Below, piece after piece: positions 36,318 to 44,927 of a stretch of 64,000 bases of DNA. This DNA is from Crocinitomicaceae bacterium (GTDB taxonomy: Bacteria; Bacteroidota; Bacteroidia; Flavobacteriales_G; Salibacteraceae): contig PAVO01000018.1 of assembly GCA_002713215.1 (NCBI GenBank), positions 87,466-151,465 of the forward strand, read 5' to 3'. Numbering within the stretch: the stretch's first letter is position 1; each line of letters opens with the position of its first letter. The notes beneath the pieces are model-generated. The model searched no databases and was not told where the DNA came from. It saw only the letters and a program-made list of their open reading frames with translations. The translations under genes were made by a program, and so were the position numbers.

Positions 36318-37616
36318 TTAATCGGAGGTATTCTCTTCATCTTTATCTAAAGATTCTATCGATTCCTTGTGTCGATCATCGCCTTTCATCATCCTACTGG
36401 TAGCTTTTAAGAAGAACGGAAGTTTTTCCTCTTTTTCTCTGGTCATTAAAGCAAGTGTCATAATGCCACTGCTTACTAAGATGATATAAAGCAATACACC
36501 GTTATCGAAATGTGGAATCTGATGCTCCTGTGGAATACTAAAGAACAGCAAAATCGTAATTAATCCACGAGGCGCGACAAAAAGGGAAGGCATAATAAAT
36601 TTTTGAGCTACTCCAATAAAAATGAGGTACCGCAAGACAATCATTACACCTAACATGATGAGCGATATCAGAAGAACTTCAACGTTTATCAGTGAGGAAA
36701 GAGCAATGCTCATTCCAAACGTGATAAAGAAAAAAGTGCGAACAAAGAAACTCGATTCCAGTGTAATCACTTTGAAGTTGGCCAGTGTTTCTTTTACCTT
36801 GGAAGAATCGACGTGCTTTTCCAGCCCCTTTATAAAAAACAGCTCGTGATTATTAATTAACAACCCGAAGAAGAGTATAATTAGAAGAGAGGAAATATGG
36901 AGTAATTTACCTACCGAATAAAGCAACATCAATACTGAAATCAGTAGAAATAATTTGGTTTTGCTCGCTATCTTTTGAAATACAACTGTAAGTACGTAAC
37001 TCAATACTACAGCTATGACCAAAGTGAGGAGAATATTCAATAGAATACCAACTCCTATGCTAGCCCCCGCAGGTGCCTCAATAGCCTTAATATCGAAATA
37101 AAAAAGCATTATCCCGAGTATATCTGAAAACGTTGATTCATAGATCAAAAACTCCTTAATGTCTTCTCGGCAGTTGATAACACTTGGAATTACAATTGCA
37201 CTACTAATTACCGAAAGTGGGATCGCATATAAAAATGCCCGCTGCGTGTCCACGACAAAAAAGAATTGGATGAGAAACGTAAAAATTAGAGCGGTAGCCG
37301 CCAGGCCAAATAAAGCAACAGCAAAGGCCTTCCAGATAATTGGCCATTTTTCTTTCGTTAGCTTTAGGTCAAGCGCAGCTTCAAGCACAATCATTACCAA
37401 ACCAACAATGCCCAGTATTTTTAGAATTGGGAACCAGTTTGCGTTTTCACCCGGTTGGTGGAAATAATCCAGTCCGTAGCTAATAATTACACCGGTGGAT
37501 ATAAGCAACACCACCGAAGGAATGTTGGTCTTTTTAGCTAGAATATTAAACAGGTAGGAAAGTATTAGTAATGAACAGAGTACTATGACCAGGATATATG
37601 GATTATCTAACCCCAT
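36318..37616 (-). CDS. Cation:proton antiporter (CPA1/CPA2, Na+/H+ exchanger domain)
   Basis: 432 residues with about twelve transmembrane helices; recognisable Na+/H+ exchanger-type helices include IPSVVLLISTGVIISYGLDY near the N-terminus, ILGIVGLVMIVLEAALDLKL (helix with Glu-Asp) and ESTFSDILGIMLFYFDIKAI, where the Asp would be the ion-binding residue. The last ~40 residues are a charged cytoplasmic tail (MMKGDDRHKESIESLDKDEE). It lies 3 bp after an exported protein gene and precedes the dehydrogenase, so the three genes are one operon. Confidence 0.85.
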   Translation of the reverse strand: MGLDNPYILVIVLCSLLILSYLFNILAKKTNIPSVVLLISTGVIISYGLDYFHQPGENANWFPILKILGIVGLVMIVLEAALDLKLTKEKWPIIWKAFAVALFGLAATALIFTFLIQFFFVVDTQRAFLYAIPLSVISSAIVIPSVINCREDIKEFLIYESTFSDILGIMLFYFDIKAIEAPAGASIGVGILLNILLTLVIAVVLSYVLTVVFQKIASKTKLFLLISVLMLLYSVGKLLHISSLLIILFFGLLINNHELFFIKGLEKHVDSSKVKETLANFKVITLESSFFVRTFFFITFGMSIALSSLINVEVLLISLIMLGVMIVLRYLIFIGVAQKFIMPSLFVAPRGLITILLFFSIPQEHQIPHFDNGVLLYIILVSSGIMTLALMTREKEEKLPFFLKATSRMMKGDDRHKESIESLDKDEENTSD

Positions 37617-37619
37617 ATT

Positions 37620-38507
37620 CTATTCCTTTTCACTGCCAATTCCCCCGGTGATAGCCACAGGAATATGATTGGCAATTTGCTGTGCCAACGCCGGAAAGTT
37701 TTCAATGATTATATCCTTTTGACTGTTTACTTCACTCGAAAACCCAGTAACAACAACTCCGGAGTAAACCTCCTGTTTATGCGTATAAATTGAGTAGTGC
37801 ACTTTGATCTGTCGCTGGTATTCGCCTGATTCAAAAGCCCTGTTGTCAAGGCCAGGCTGAGGTCCAATATCAAATTGATTGATAAACAAATAGAGCACCG
37901 ATCCATACTTACCATACATGTAGTCAAATATGCTGGAATCCTTAATGACCCTTGCCATAAATCGCTCCTGTCCATCATCGTTGCTTACAATTTGCCCTGC
38001 CTCGATTCTGGTCCCGTGTTCCTGTTTTTCCTCTTCGGTGTTTTTATCTTTTTTGGACAATAGCTTTATCTTCTTTTCCTTTTTACCATCGTTTTCTTTT
38101 GGTACGACCCGGTAGTCCCTGGTGCTTGCTGTATAAAGCGCATATAGGTCCTTTTTAATTTCCTCTTCGTCTACAATCATTCTTACAATAGAATACCTGG
38201 ACTGGTTTTCTATGTATATTACATTGTCCAATCCTCTTCTAAAATTATTTACTATTTGATTGTAAGTAGTTCCATCGTTAGTGCCAATCGATCTGTCTAT
38301 TTGTGATTTGTACATTATGGGCTCAAAGGGGACCAAAACCAGGATGGGCTCATTTCCGTAGGTCCATAGCGTATCATTTTTAAATGAACTAATGCCTACG
38401 TTACCAATGTTCATGGTTTCGTCTTGTGCCTGAACTTGTATAAATACAACGCACAAAAAAGCCAGTAGGCCTACAATTCTCGAGCTGTTTTTAATTGATG
38501 CCACCAT
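37620..38507 (-). CDS. Secreted protein of unknown function
   Basis: 295 residues from ATG 38507, which gives signal peptide VASIKNSSRIVGLLAFLCVV with cleavage after VQAQ. The mature part has an alpha/beta pattern (LVLVPFEPIMYKSQID; IVNNFRRGLDNVIYI; QRQIKVHYSIYTHKQEVYSG), with a Lys/Glu-rich insertion (KKEKKIKLLSKKDKNTEEEK). I do not recognise a family. First gene of a probable operon with the antiporter (3-bp gap) and ALDH. A 7-7 dyad lies ~56 bp upstream at 38563-38578. Confidence 0.65.
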   Translation of the reverse strand: MVASIKNSSRIVGLLAFLCVVFIQVQAQDETMNIGNVGISSFKNDTLWTYGNEPILVLVPFEPIMYKSQIDRSIGTNDGTTYNQIVNNFRRGLDNVIYIENQSRYSIVRMIVDEEEIKKDLYALYTASTRDYRVVPKENDGKKEKKIKLLSKKDKNTEEEKQEHGTRIEAGQIVSNDDGQERFMARVIKDSSIFDYMYGKYGSVLYLFINQFDIGPQPGLDNRAFESGEYQRQIKVHYSIYTHKQEVYSGVVVTGFSSEVNSQKDIIIENFPALAQQIANHIPVAITGGIGSEKE

Positions 38508-38562
38508 AGTTGTAAAAGTAGAGTGCATCTTAACACTTTCATTTTAACAACTAAAAGATTAT

Positions 38563-38578
38563 TCACAGAAGTCTGTGA
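38563..38578. promoter_or_regulatory. Dyad symmetry upstream of the secreted-protein/antiporter operon
   Basis: TCACAGA (38563-38569) and TCTGTGA (38572-38578) form a perfect 7-bp inverted repeat with a 2-bp centre, 56 bp before the preferred start of the gene at 38507. It has no T run on either side, so it looks more like an operator than a terminator. The binding protein is unknown. Confidence 0.35.
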
Positions 38579-38642
38579 TATACTCATTACAGTAGAATTA
38601 TGCTTTATTGGTTTGAAAGAGCTTACTACGGTATGTAGGAAG

Positions 38643-39281
38643 TTAGTTTATACGCTTGATGCTACAACCCATTGATTTTGTTATCGCAGGATCTGGTTTT
38701 GCCCCATTGATTAAATTATTGATTGCATTTTCCAGATGATTGACTTTTACATTAGCCGCCGAGTTTACGTTATCATCTATAAGTCCCCGGTAAACCAATT
38801 TCAGTTCTTTATCAAACAAGTAAACATGGGGTGTTGTTCTGGCTCCAACAGCATCTGCTAATTCATGGTTTTGGTCAATAACATATGCCATCTTATAACC
38901 CTGCTCTTTGGCATGAGATTTCATTTTATCCATTGAGTCATCACCCTCTCTTTTGGCTTCGTTGCTATTCACCAGTACCATTCCAAGTTCATTGGAAACA
39001 CAAAAATCATAGATTCCGTTGTAACGGCCTTCCCAACCTTCTTTACTTCCATTACCTACAACAAAGGGGCAGGTATTACAAGAAAAAACCACAAGCAGTC
39101 CGTTTTCCTTTTTTAAATCATTGAGTGAAACTGAAGTACCATTAATCCCTTCCATTTTTGTATCAACCATAGGTGCCTTTGAACCAATTTCCAAAGCCAT
39201 TGGTGACTCTCCAATTGGAGCAAACCCAACAATTCCTACAATCAAAGCACCAATTCCTATTAACCATGCAAAATTCTTCAT
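38643..39281 (-). CDS. Redoxin/thioredoxin-like exported protein
   Basis: 212 residues from ATG 39281 (MKNFAWLIGIGALIVGIVGF), an N-terminal membrane anchor or signal peptide. Then a thioredoxin-fold AhpC/TSA-like domain: LEIGSKAPMVDTKME, LVVFSCNTCPFV with the CxxC pair CNTC, AVGARTTPHVYLFD containing the cis-Pro, and KLVYRGLIDDN. It probably acts as a periplasmic thiol-disulfide enzyme or peroxidase. Start at 39281 is preferred; the frame continues upstream through a 12-bp tandem repeat encoding RQKIRQKIRQ. Confidence 0.85.
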   Translation of the reverse strand: MKNFAWLIGIGALIVGIVGFAPIGESPMALEIGSKAPMVDTKMEGINGTSVSLNDLKKENGLLVVFSCNTCPFVVGNGSKEGWEGRYNGIYDFCVSNELGMVLVNSNEAKREGDDSMDKMKSHAKEQGYKMAYVIDQNHELADAVGARTTPHVYLFDKELKLVYRGLIDDNVNSAANVKVNHLENAINNLINGAKPDPAITKSMGCSIKRIN

Positions 39282-39283
39282 CT

Positions 39284-39313
39284 GTCTAATCTTTTGTCTA
39301 ATCTTTTGTCTAA
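39284..39313 (-). repeat. 12-bp tandem repeat in the redoxin leader
   Basis: On the plus strand GTCTAATCTTTT occurs twice in tandem (39284-39295, 39296-39307), followed by a third partial GTCTAA. It ends 3 bp before the redoxin ATG, so it sits in the 5' leader, or in the first codons if an upstream start were used. Confidence 0.7.
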
Positions 39314-39379
39314 CAAATCTACCTGAATATCTTGTAGAGCCGTACAATTAAATTCTTTCTTAACAAAATGGTAAATGGC

Positions 39380-40408
39380 TTACACATCTTCCCATACCTT
39401 GGTTCCTTCAGTGCAATTGGTACAAATGTCTATTTCGCTCCTACTTTTTAGAATCGCCGATCTAAAACGGTTGTAACCCTCTGAATTCCATACATCATTA
39501 AATGACTCTATCTTTAAATCTCCCATCTGGTGTTTGGCATCCTTATCAAAACAGCATGGAACCACAAGCCCATCCCAGGTAAGAACACAACCTTGCCACA
39601 TACGCCAGCACTGATTATCCAACGGGTTTTTTATCTGATATTTTCCATTTGAGCCTAATTTATATCTCGAAAACTTCTCATTCTTAGGCATCAGTGCATT
39701 TCCGTTTTCGTAGTCATAAAGTTGAGCCGTTTTAAATTTTACCTCGTCCACGCCCAATTCCTTTCCAAGTTGTTTGACCTCTTCAGTTTGGTGTTCGTTG
39801 TGACTAACCACAAGGAATTGAAAAATTATATAGGGAGTTCTTGACTTCAATTCTTTTTTCCAGCGAATAATGTTCTTCGTTCCTTCTATAACTTTATCCA
39901 ACTTACCATTAACCCGATACTTTTCATAGGTTTCCTGAGTAGTACCATCAATTGAAATGATCAATCGATCCAGGCCACTTTCCACTGTTTTTTTTGCCTG
40001 AACATCATTCAGAAAATGAGCATTGGTGCTGGTGGCCGTATACAATTTTCGCTTTTTCGCCTCTTGAATCAAATCCAGAAATTGTGGGTGAATAAAAGGT
40101 TCTCCCTGAAAGTAAAATGTGGCATAGAATAAACTGGATTTGAGTTGTGCAAACACATCCGTCAAAAAGCCTTCCTTCAGGTTACCCTCTGGCCTGGTAA
40201 ATTGCTTTAATCCACTCGGGCATTCCGGACAACCCAGGTTACATGCGGTTGTTGGTTCTATGGATATGCTTATGGGGTCACCCCATATTGAAGCTTTACC
40301 CGTCCATTTGCTCCAATAAAAAGAGACAAATACCTTTAGGTAATTAAGAAGTCGAGGAAAACTAAAACACCTTAAAAGGTTGAGGAAATCCCAGAGCCCC
40401 GAACTCAT
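39380..40408 (-). CDS. Radical SAM/SPASM domain protein
   Basis: 342 residues. Radical SAM 4Fe-4S motif CNLGCPEC (residues ~55-62), TFYFQGEPFIHP, SIDGTTQETYEKYR, and a C-terminal SPASM-type region with cysteines in NQCWRMWQGCVLTWDGLVV, PCCFDKD and DICTNCTEG that would hold auxiliary clusters. The substrate is not evident; no peptide precursor gene is visible next to it, so it may act on a small molecule or protein. It precedes the redoxin gene and is downstream of ferritin on the same strand, with a 15-bp gap from ferritin. Confidence 0.87.
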   Translation of the reverse strand: MSSGLWDFLNLLRCFSFPRLLNYLKVFVSFYWSKWTGKASIWGDPISISIEPTTACNLGCPECPSGLKQFTRPEGNLKEGFLTDVFAQLKSSLFYATFYFQGEPFIHPQFLDLIQEAKKRKLYTATSTNAHFLNDVQAKKTVESGLDRLIISIDGTTQETYEKYRVNGKLDKVIEGTKNIIRWKKELKSRTPYIIFQFLVVSHNEHQTEEVKQLGKELGVDEVKFKTAQLYDYENGNALMPKNEKFSRYKLGSNGKYQIKNPLDNQCWRMWQGCVLTWDGLVVPCCFDKDAKHQMGDLKIESFNDVWNSEGYNRFRSAILKSRSEIDICTNCTEGTKVWEDV

Positions 40409-40423
40409 ATAAATATCGTAATG

Positions 40424-40942
40424 TTATTGTGCCTGAAGAGACGTAGCACTAGTTACCGTTATGCTTTCCACATCCCGATCAAATAAATACAGCCCCCCCT
40501 TATCGTTACCAATCATCTTTAGCTTATCCAAAATGGTTCTGGCCAATGCCTCCTCTTCTGTTTGTTCACTTACGTACCATTGCAGGAAATTATGGGTGGT
40601 ATAATCTCTGGCTTCTAAACAAACAAACACAAGTTCGTTTATGCTGTTTGTAACCGCAACCTCATGTTCCAGGAGGTTTTCAAATACCTCGAGCAATGAT
40701 TTATAATCATGCTTGGGCTGAGGCAATTGGGGAATTACTGCATGAGAACCTCTTTCGTTCACGTACTTAACGATTTTAAGCATGTGACCCCTTTCTTCAT
40801 CGCTGTGAGCATACATAAAACCGGAAGTCCCATCAAATCCATTCGTTTCTGCCCAGCAAGCCATCGCAAGGTATATTTGGCTCGATTCCGATTCCAACAA
40901 GATCTGGTTATTTAAAGCTGCTTCAATTTTTTTAGACAACAT
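40424..40942 (-). CDS. Ferritin (non-heme, FtnA type)
   Basis: 172 residues from ATG 40942; a TTG two codons earlier is less likely. Four-helix ferritin: ferroxidase-site residues visible in LLESESSQIYLAMACW and the SDEERGHMLK motif with Glu and His, then VFENLLEHEVAVTNSI and WYVSEQTEEEALARTI. Stores and oxidises iron. A TATTTTTG at 41014-41007 (minus) matches the Bacteroidota -7 element; the spacing to a -33 is not clear. The intergenic region to rnr has dyads that could be metal-responsive operators. Confidence 0.93.
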   Translation of the reverse strand: MLSKKIEAALNNQILLESESSQIYLAMACWAETNGFDGTSGFMYAHSDEERGHMLKIVKYVNERGSHAVIPQLPQPKHDYKSLLEVFENLLEHEVAVTNSINELVFVCLEARDYTTHNFLQWYVSEQTEEEALARTILDKLKMIGNDKGGLYLFDRDVESITVTSATSLQAQ

Positions 40943-41040
40943 AATCAACTGTATTTTGTAATGTGGGTGTTTGTTTAAAAGAAAGCCTTTCTTTTAAATG
41001 CACCTTCAAAAATAGTTCTACTTTTAAATTCTAACTTGCT

Positions 41041-41077
41041 AGAGGCAAATATCATTTATTTGCTTCTAAATTTAGAA
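41041..41077. promoter_or_regulatory. Dyad-rich region between ferritin and rnr
   Basis: AGAGGCAAAT (41041-41050) and ATTTGCTTCT (41058-41067) form a near-perfect 10-bp inverted repeat (one G-T pair) with a 7-bp spacer; overlapping it is the perfect 14-bp palindrome TTCTAAATTTAGAA (41064-41077). It lies within the divergent ferritin/rnr promoter region, ~16 bp before the rnr start, and could bind a regulator. No identification is possible from sequence alone. Confidence 0.35.
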
Positions 41078-41092
41078 TAATTCTTAGTTATA

Positions 41093-43240
41093 GTGGGAAA
41101 GAAACGGAAAGGAAGCAGAAAAGAAAAAAACAAACCAGAATCAGTAAAGAAAATAATCCTCGCATCACTCCGAAAAGTACCGCACCGATCTTTCAATCAC
41201 AAGCAAATTTGCCGACGGGTTAGCTTAAATACAACCAAAGGCAAAAACCAGGTTCGCTATGCCCTTGATGCCCTGGTTGAAGATGGAATGCTAAGCGAAG
41301 AATTAGGAAGCTATCAAATAGTGATTACCTCTAAGACCGTTGAGGGAGTTATAGAATTTACCCAAAGAGGAAGTGCGTTTGTTGTTGTTGAAGAGCTTCA
41401 TTCTGATGTGTTCATTAGCAATAGTTCAACGGGTAGAGCGCTTCATGGTGATACGGTTTCGGTCAAAATTATTCCTGACGGTCGAAAAAAATTCAAGGGT
41501 AAGGTTTTAAGCGTAATAAAACGAAAAAGAACTGAGTTTGTAGGAACCATAGAAAAAAACGATCGTTTCGCATTTTTTATTCCCGATGACAAAAAAGTAA
41601 ACATTGACTTTTTTATCCCTCTGAACAAACTAAAAGGAGCGGAGAACCGACAAAAGGTTATAGCCAATCTGGTGGATTGGCCTGGAAACGCCGATAGTCC
41701 CTTTGGAGCGGTAAAAGAAGTTCTTGGGTTTCCGGGAGAGAATGATACGGAAATGTTCTCCATTCTCGCGGATTACGGCTTTGATCTTGATTTCCCCGAA
41801 GCAGTTAAAAATGATGCCGCTAAGGTGGATATCAGCATATCAAAAAAGGAAATTTCGAAGCGCGAAGATTATAGGGAGGTAAGCACGTTTACCATTGACC
41901 CGAAAGACGCCAAGGATTTTGACGATGCTCTTTCGTATCAGGAATTGGAAAACGGAAACATTGAAGTTGGAGTTCACATAGCCGATGTAACCCATTATGT
42001 TAAACCTGGCACCGCTTTGGAGCGGGAAGCCAAAAATCGGGCAACGTCTGTATACCTGGTCGATCGGGTCATTCCCATGCTACCGGAAGTATTATCCAAC
42101 CAGGTTTGCTCACTCCGGCCGCAAGAGGAAAAACTAACCTATGCCTGCATTTTTGAATTAAATGCCAATGCTAAGGTAGTTAGCTCACGAATTGCAAAAA
42201 CCGTTATCTATTCTGATCGTCGGTTTACCTATGAAGAAGTGCAGGAAATACTGGAAGGAGCAGACGGTGAATATAAAACCGAGCTGAATAAACTCAACGA
42301 GCTTGCCAAAAAATTAAGAGGAACGAGAATGAAAGAAGGCTCCATAGCCTTTGATAAAATTGAAGTTCGTTTTGATTTGGACGATGATAAAAAACCGGTT
42401 GGGGTTTACTTTAAAACCCAAAAAGATGCCCATAAACTAATCGAGGAATTTATGCTCCTGGCTAATCGTACGGTCGCATTATCTATTGCTAAGCCAAAAG
42501 GCAAAAATGAAAAGCCGAAGCCCTTTGTTTACCGAATCCACGACGATCCGGATCCAGAAAAGCTATTGGTATTTAGTGATTTTATTAAACGATTTGGATA
42601 CGATTACAATTTCTCAAAGGGAAATATTGCCAAAAACCTAAATAATCTGTTGGCTGATGTTCACGGCAAAAGGGAGGAAAATGTGATTGAAAACCTAGCC
42701 ATTCGAACCATGGCCAAGGCAGAATATTCTACCGATAACATTGGTCATTATGGATTGAGCTTCAATCATTATTCTCATTTTACATCGCCTATTAGGAGGT
42801 ACCCAGATATGATTGCTCACCGGCTGCTGGAACACTATGGTGCTGGTAATAATTCAGTCGATGAAGATGACCTGGCTTACTGGTGTAAGCACAGTAGCGA
42901 AATGGAGCAAAAAGCTACCAAAGCCGAACGAGATTCTACCAAATACTTCCAGGTTTTGTATATGCAAGACACAGAAGGAGATGAGTTTGAAGGCTATGTT
43001 AGTGGAATGAGTGAGTGGGGGGTATATGTTGAACTGGAAGATAGCAAATGTGAGGGCATGATTCGTCTTCGCGATTTATCAGAAGATTATTTTACGTTTG
43101 ATGAAAAAAACTTTCAGGTGGTTGGCCAGCGTACAGGAAGCGTGATCAATCTTGGCGCCAAGTTAAAGGTCAAGGTGCTGGAAGCTGACCTGGGTAACCG
43201 AAGGCTTGATTTTGGTTTGGTTGAAGTATTGGAGAATTAG
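41093..43240 (+). CDS. rnr: Ribonuclease R
   Basis: 3'-5' exoribonuclease that degrades structured RNA. 715 residues in the usual order: N-terminal Lys-rich and helix-turn-helix part (VRYALDALVEDGMLSEELGS), cold-shock domains (~80-200), RNB catalytic domain with FTIDPKDAKDFDDALS and the magnesium-binding Asp set, LYMQDTEG, and a C-terminal S1 domain (EGYVSGMSEWGVYVELEDSK). Start is GTG at 41093; length and N-terminus fit the family. Separated from ferritin by a shared divergent region. The aminotransferase gene follows after 16 bp on the same strand. Confidence 0.95.
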   Translation: MGKKRKGSRKEKNKPESVKKIILASLRKVPHRSFNHKQICRRVSLNTTKGKNQVRYALDALVEDGMLSEELGSYQIVITSKTVEGVIEFTQRGSAFVVVEELHSDVFISNSSTGRALHGDTVSVKIIPDGRKKFKGKVLSVIKRKRTEFVGTIEKNDRFAFFIPDDKKVNIDFFIPLNKLKGAENRQKVIANLVDWPGNADSPFGAVKEVLGFPGENDTEMFSILADYGFDLDFPEAVKNDAAKVDISISKKEISKREDYREVSTFTIDPKDAKDFDDALSYQELENGNIEVGVHIADVTHYVKPGTALEREAKNRATSVYLVDRVIPMLPEVLSNQVCSLRPQEEKLTYACIFELNANAKVVSSRIAKTVIYSDRRFTYEEVQEILEGADGEYKTELNKLNELAKKLRGTRMKEGSIAFDKIEVRFDLDDDKKPVGVYFKTQKDAHKLIEEFMLLANRTVALSIAKPKGKNEKPKPFVYRIHDDPDPEKLLVFSDFIKRFGYDYNFSKGNIAKNLNNLLADVHGKREENVIENLAIRTMAKAEYSTDNIGHYGLSFNHYSHFTSPIRRYPDMIAHRLLEHYGAGNNSVDEDDLAYWCKHSSEMEQKATKAERDSTKYFQVLYMQDTEGDEFEGYVSGMSEWGVYVELEDSKCEGMIRLRDLSEDYFTFDEKNFQVVGQRTGSVINLGAKLKVKVLEADLGNRRLDFGLVEVLEN

Positions 43241-43256
43241 TAAGAGTTGAGTTCCA

Positions 43257-44345
43257 GTGATTAATGTAAAACATAATTACCCTGCCGCTGAAAATCAGAC
43301 CTACTTGAATACTCCAGCATGCGGGCTACTTTCTAAGAAAACTGCTGAAGCATTAAACCGTTTTCATGAAGATTTCCTGAATCATGGAAGCCCGGTTGCC
43401 GATCAATGGATGTTGGAAGAGGTTCCAAAAACCCGTCAGTTGGTGGCCAAATTTGTCAATGCTGATGTCGAGAATATTGCACTTGTACCCAATTTTTCAT
43501 TTGGATATAATTCATTACTGGACTCAATAGGGCCAAAAAAAACGCTGGTCTATTCCCGTGATTATCCGTCATTAAAAATCCCACTGGAGCTCAAGGGGTT
43601 TGAACTGATTGAAGTTGAAGATAAACATGGTTTTGAAATTGATCAAGCCGAATTGTTTGATAACCTAATTAAAAATGAAATTGAACTATTGGTAATTAGC
43701 CACGTTCAATTTAGAACCGGGTTTTTAATCGACTTAAAATCGGTTGGGGATTTCTGTAAAGAGAATGGTATTCTGTTTATTGTAGACGCAACACAATCGG
43801 CAGGGGCTTCACTTATCTCATACCGAGACTTAAACATTGATGCCCTTATCTGGAGCAATTACAAATGGATGAACGCCGGTTTTGCAACAGGCATTATGTG
43901 TTTGCGCTCTGGCCTGATTGATAAATTCCCTCCCAGAATAGGTGGCTACGGTAGCTTTTTTGTGGAAGGAGACCAGCTGGTGTATCGACCTTCCAGCAGA
44001 TCTTTTGAACCATCACACCCCAATATGGCAGGGCTCGTTGCATTAAATTCAGCCGTTGAAGAAAAATTATCACTAGGCTTGGAAACCATAAATGCACATA
44101 ATAGCAAGCTGCTGCAGTTGTTGACTTCTCAATTGGACCACTATGAGGTTCCTTACTACGGGCAAGAAAACAAAAAAGGAAGCCGGGCTTTTGTTGTACT
44201 TCCATCAACGTCAACTGACTTTGAGAAATTAAAACAGGAAAAGATCATTACCACATTTCGTGAAGGATATATTCGATTGGGTGCGCATTTTTATAACGAA
44301 GAATCTGATATAGAACGTTTTATTCAAATAATTGCAAATCGTTGA
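43257..44345 (+). CDS. Class V aminotransferase family PLP enzyme
   Basis: 362 residues with class V fold: SFGYNSLLDSIGPKKTLVYS, LLVISHVQFRTGFLIDL, FIVDATQSAGA (the PLP-ring Asp-x-x-Gln region) and the Schiff-base Lys in WSNYKWMNAGFATG. It ends with IIANR. The family covers cysteine desulfurases, kynureninase-like and isopenicillin-N-epimerase-like enzymes; no cysteine-loop of a SufS/IscS is seen, so a desulfurase is unlikely. Substrate cannot be told. GTG start at 43257, 16 bp after rnr. Confidence 0.85.
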   Translation: MINVKHNYPAAENQTYLNTPACGLLSKKTAEALNRFHEDFLNHGSPVADQWMLEEVPKTRQLVAKFVNADVENIALVPNFSFGYNSLLDSIGPKKTLVYSRDYPSLKIPLELKGFELIEVEDKHGFEIDQAELFDNLIKNEIELLVISHVQFRTGFLIDLKSVGDFCKENGILFIVDATQSAGASLISYRDLNIDALIWSNYKWMNAGFATGIMCLRSGLIDKFPPRIGGYGSFFVEGDQLVYRPSSRSFEPSHPNMAGLVALNSAVEEKLSLGLETINAHNSKLLQLLTSQLDHYEVPYYGQENKKGSRAFVVLPSTSTDFEKLKQEKIITTFREGYIRLGAHFYNEESDIERFIQIIANR

Positions 44346-44361
44346 TACAACAACGAATAGC

Positions 44362-44817
44362 CTAAAACAAGACTGCTCCTAGTTGCAACAAAAACCCAAT
44401 AGTAAACAGAATGGCCCCCAGGATTAGTGACGTTGACCGAATGTGGTTGTTTACAATTAACCCTGAAATCAGCGGTTGTGCAAGTTTAACCTCCAGCCAA
44501 TTCCTGATTTTTTTAAAAAAGAAAAGGAAGACTCCATAAATTGCGAAACATACTCCCAATATAATGTAGTAATTGATCATTTCATTTTCCGTGACACCTT
44601 GTTCACTGGCATTTAAACCTTTAATGGTCCCCCAAATACTCACGGAAATAGCAAACCCAAGAACAACCATCATGAGAATAAGAATGGGGATGTAGGAGAT
44701 GAATTTTCGTAACCCCAGCTCAAAACGTTGCAGGGTTTCTTTCCCTAATAATTCAGGGGCGGCTAACCAAAAAGCAATAAATTGCATAAGAAGACCTAAG
44801 GCGTTTATCCACTTCAT
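44362..44817 (-). CDS. Four-helix membrane protein, unknown
   Basis: 151 residues with about four hydrophobic segments (ALGLLMQFIAFWLAAPELLG; YIPILILMMVVLGFAISVSIW; YYIILGVCFAIYGVFLFFF; SLILGAILFTIGFLLQLGAV) and basic loops. It ends convergently with the aminotransferase gene 16 bp away. No recognised family. Confidence 0.75.
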   Translation of the reverse strand: MKWINALGLLMQFIAFWLAAPELLGKETLQRFELGLRKFISYIPILILMMVVLGFAISVSIWGTIKGLNASEQGVTENEMINYYIILGVCFAIYGVFLFFFKKIRNWLEVKLAQPLISGLIVNNHIRSTSLILGAILFTIGFLLQLGAVLF

Positions 44818-44927
44818 TGTGAATCAAACCTAAATAATTTTGATTAAGGCATGAATTTGGCATTGAAATAAAACGGTGCTTTCGAAGCTTCTAACTATTT
44901 TAGTATGCCACACAATTGCTTCGCATA

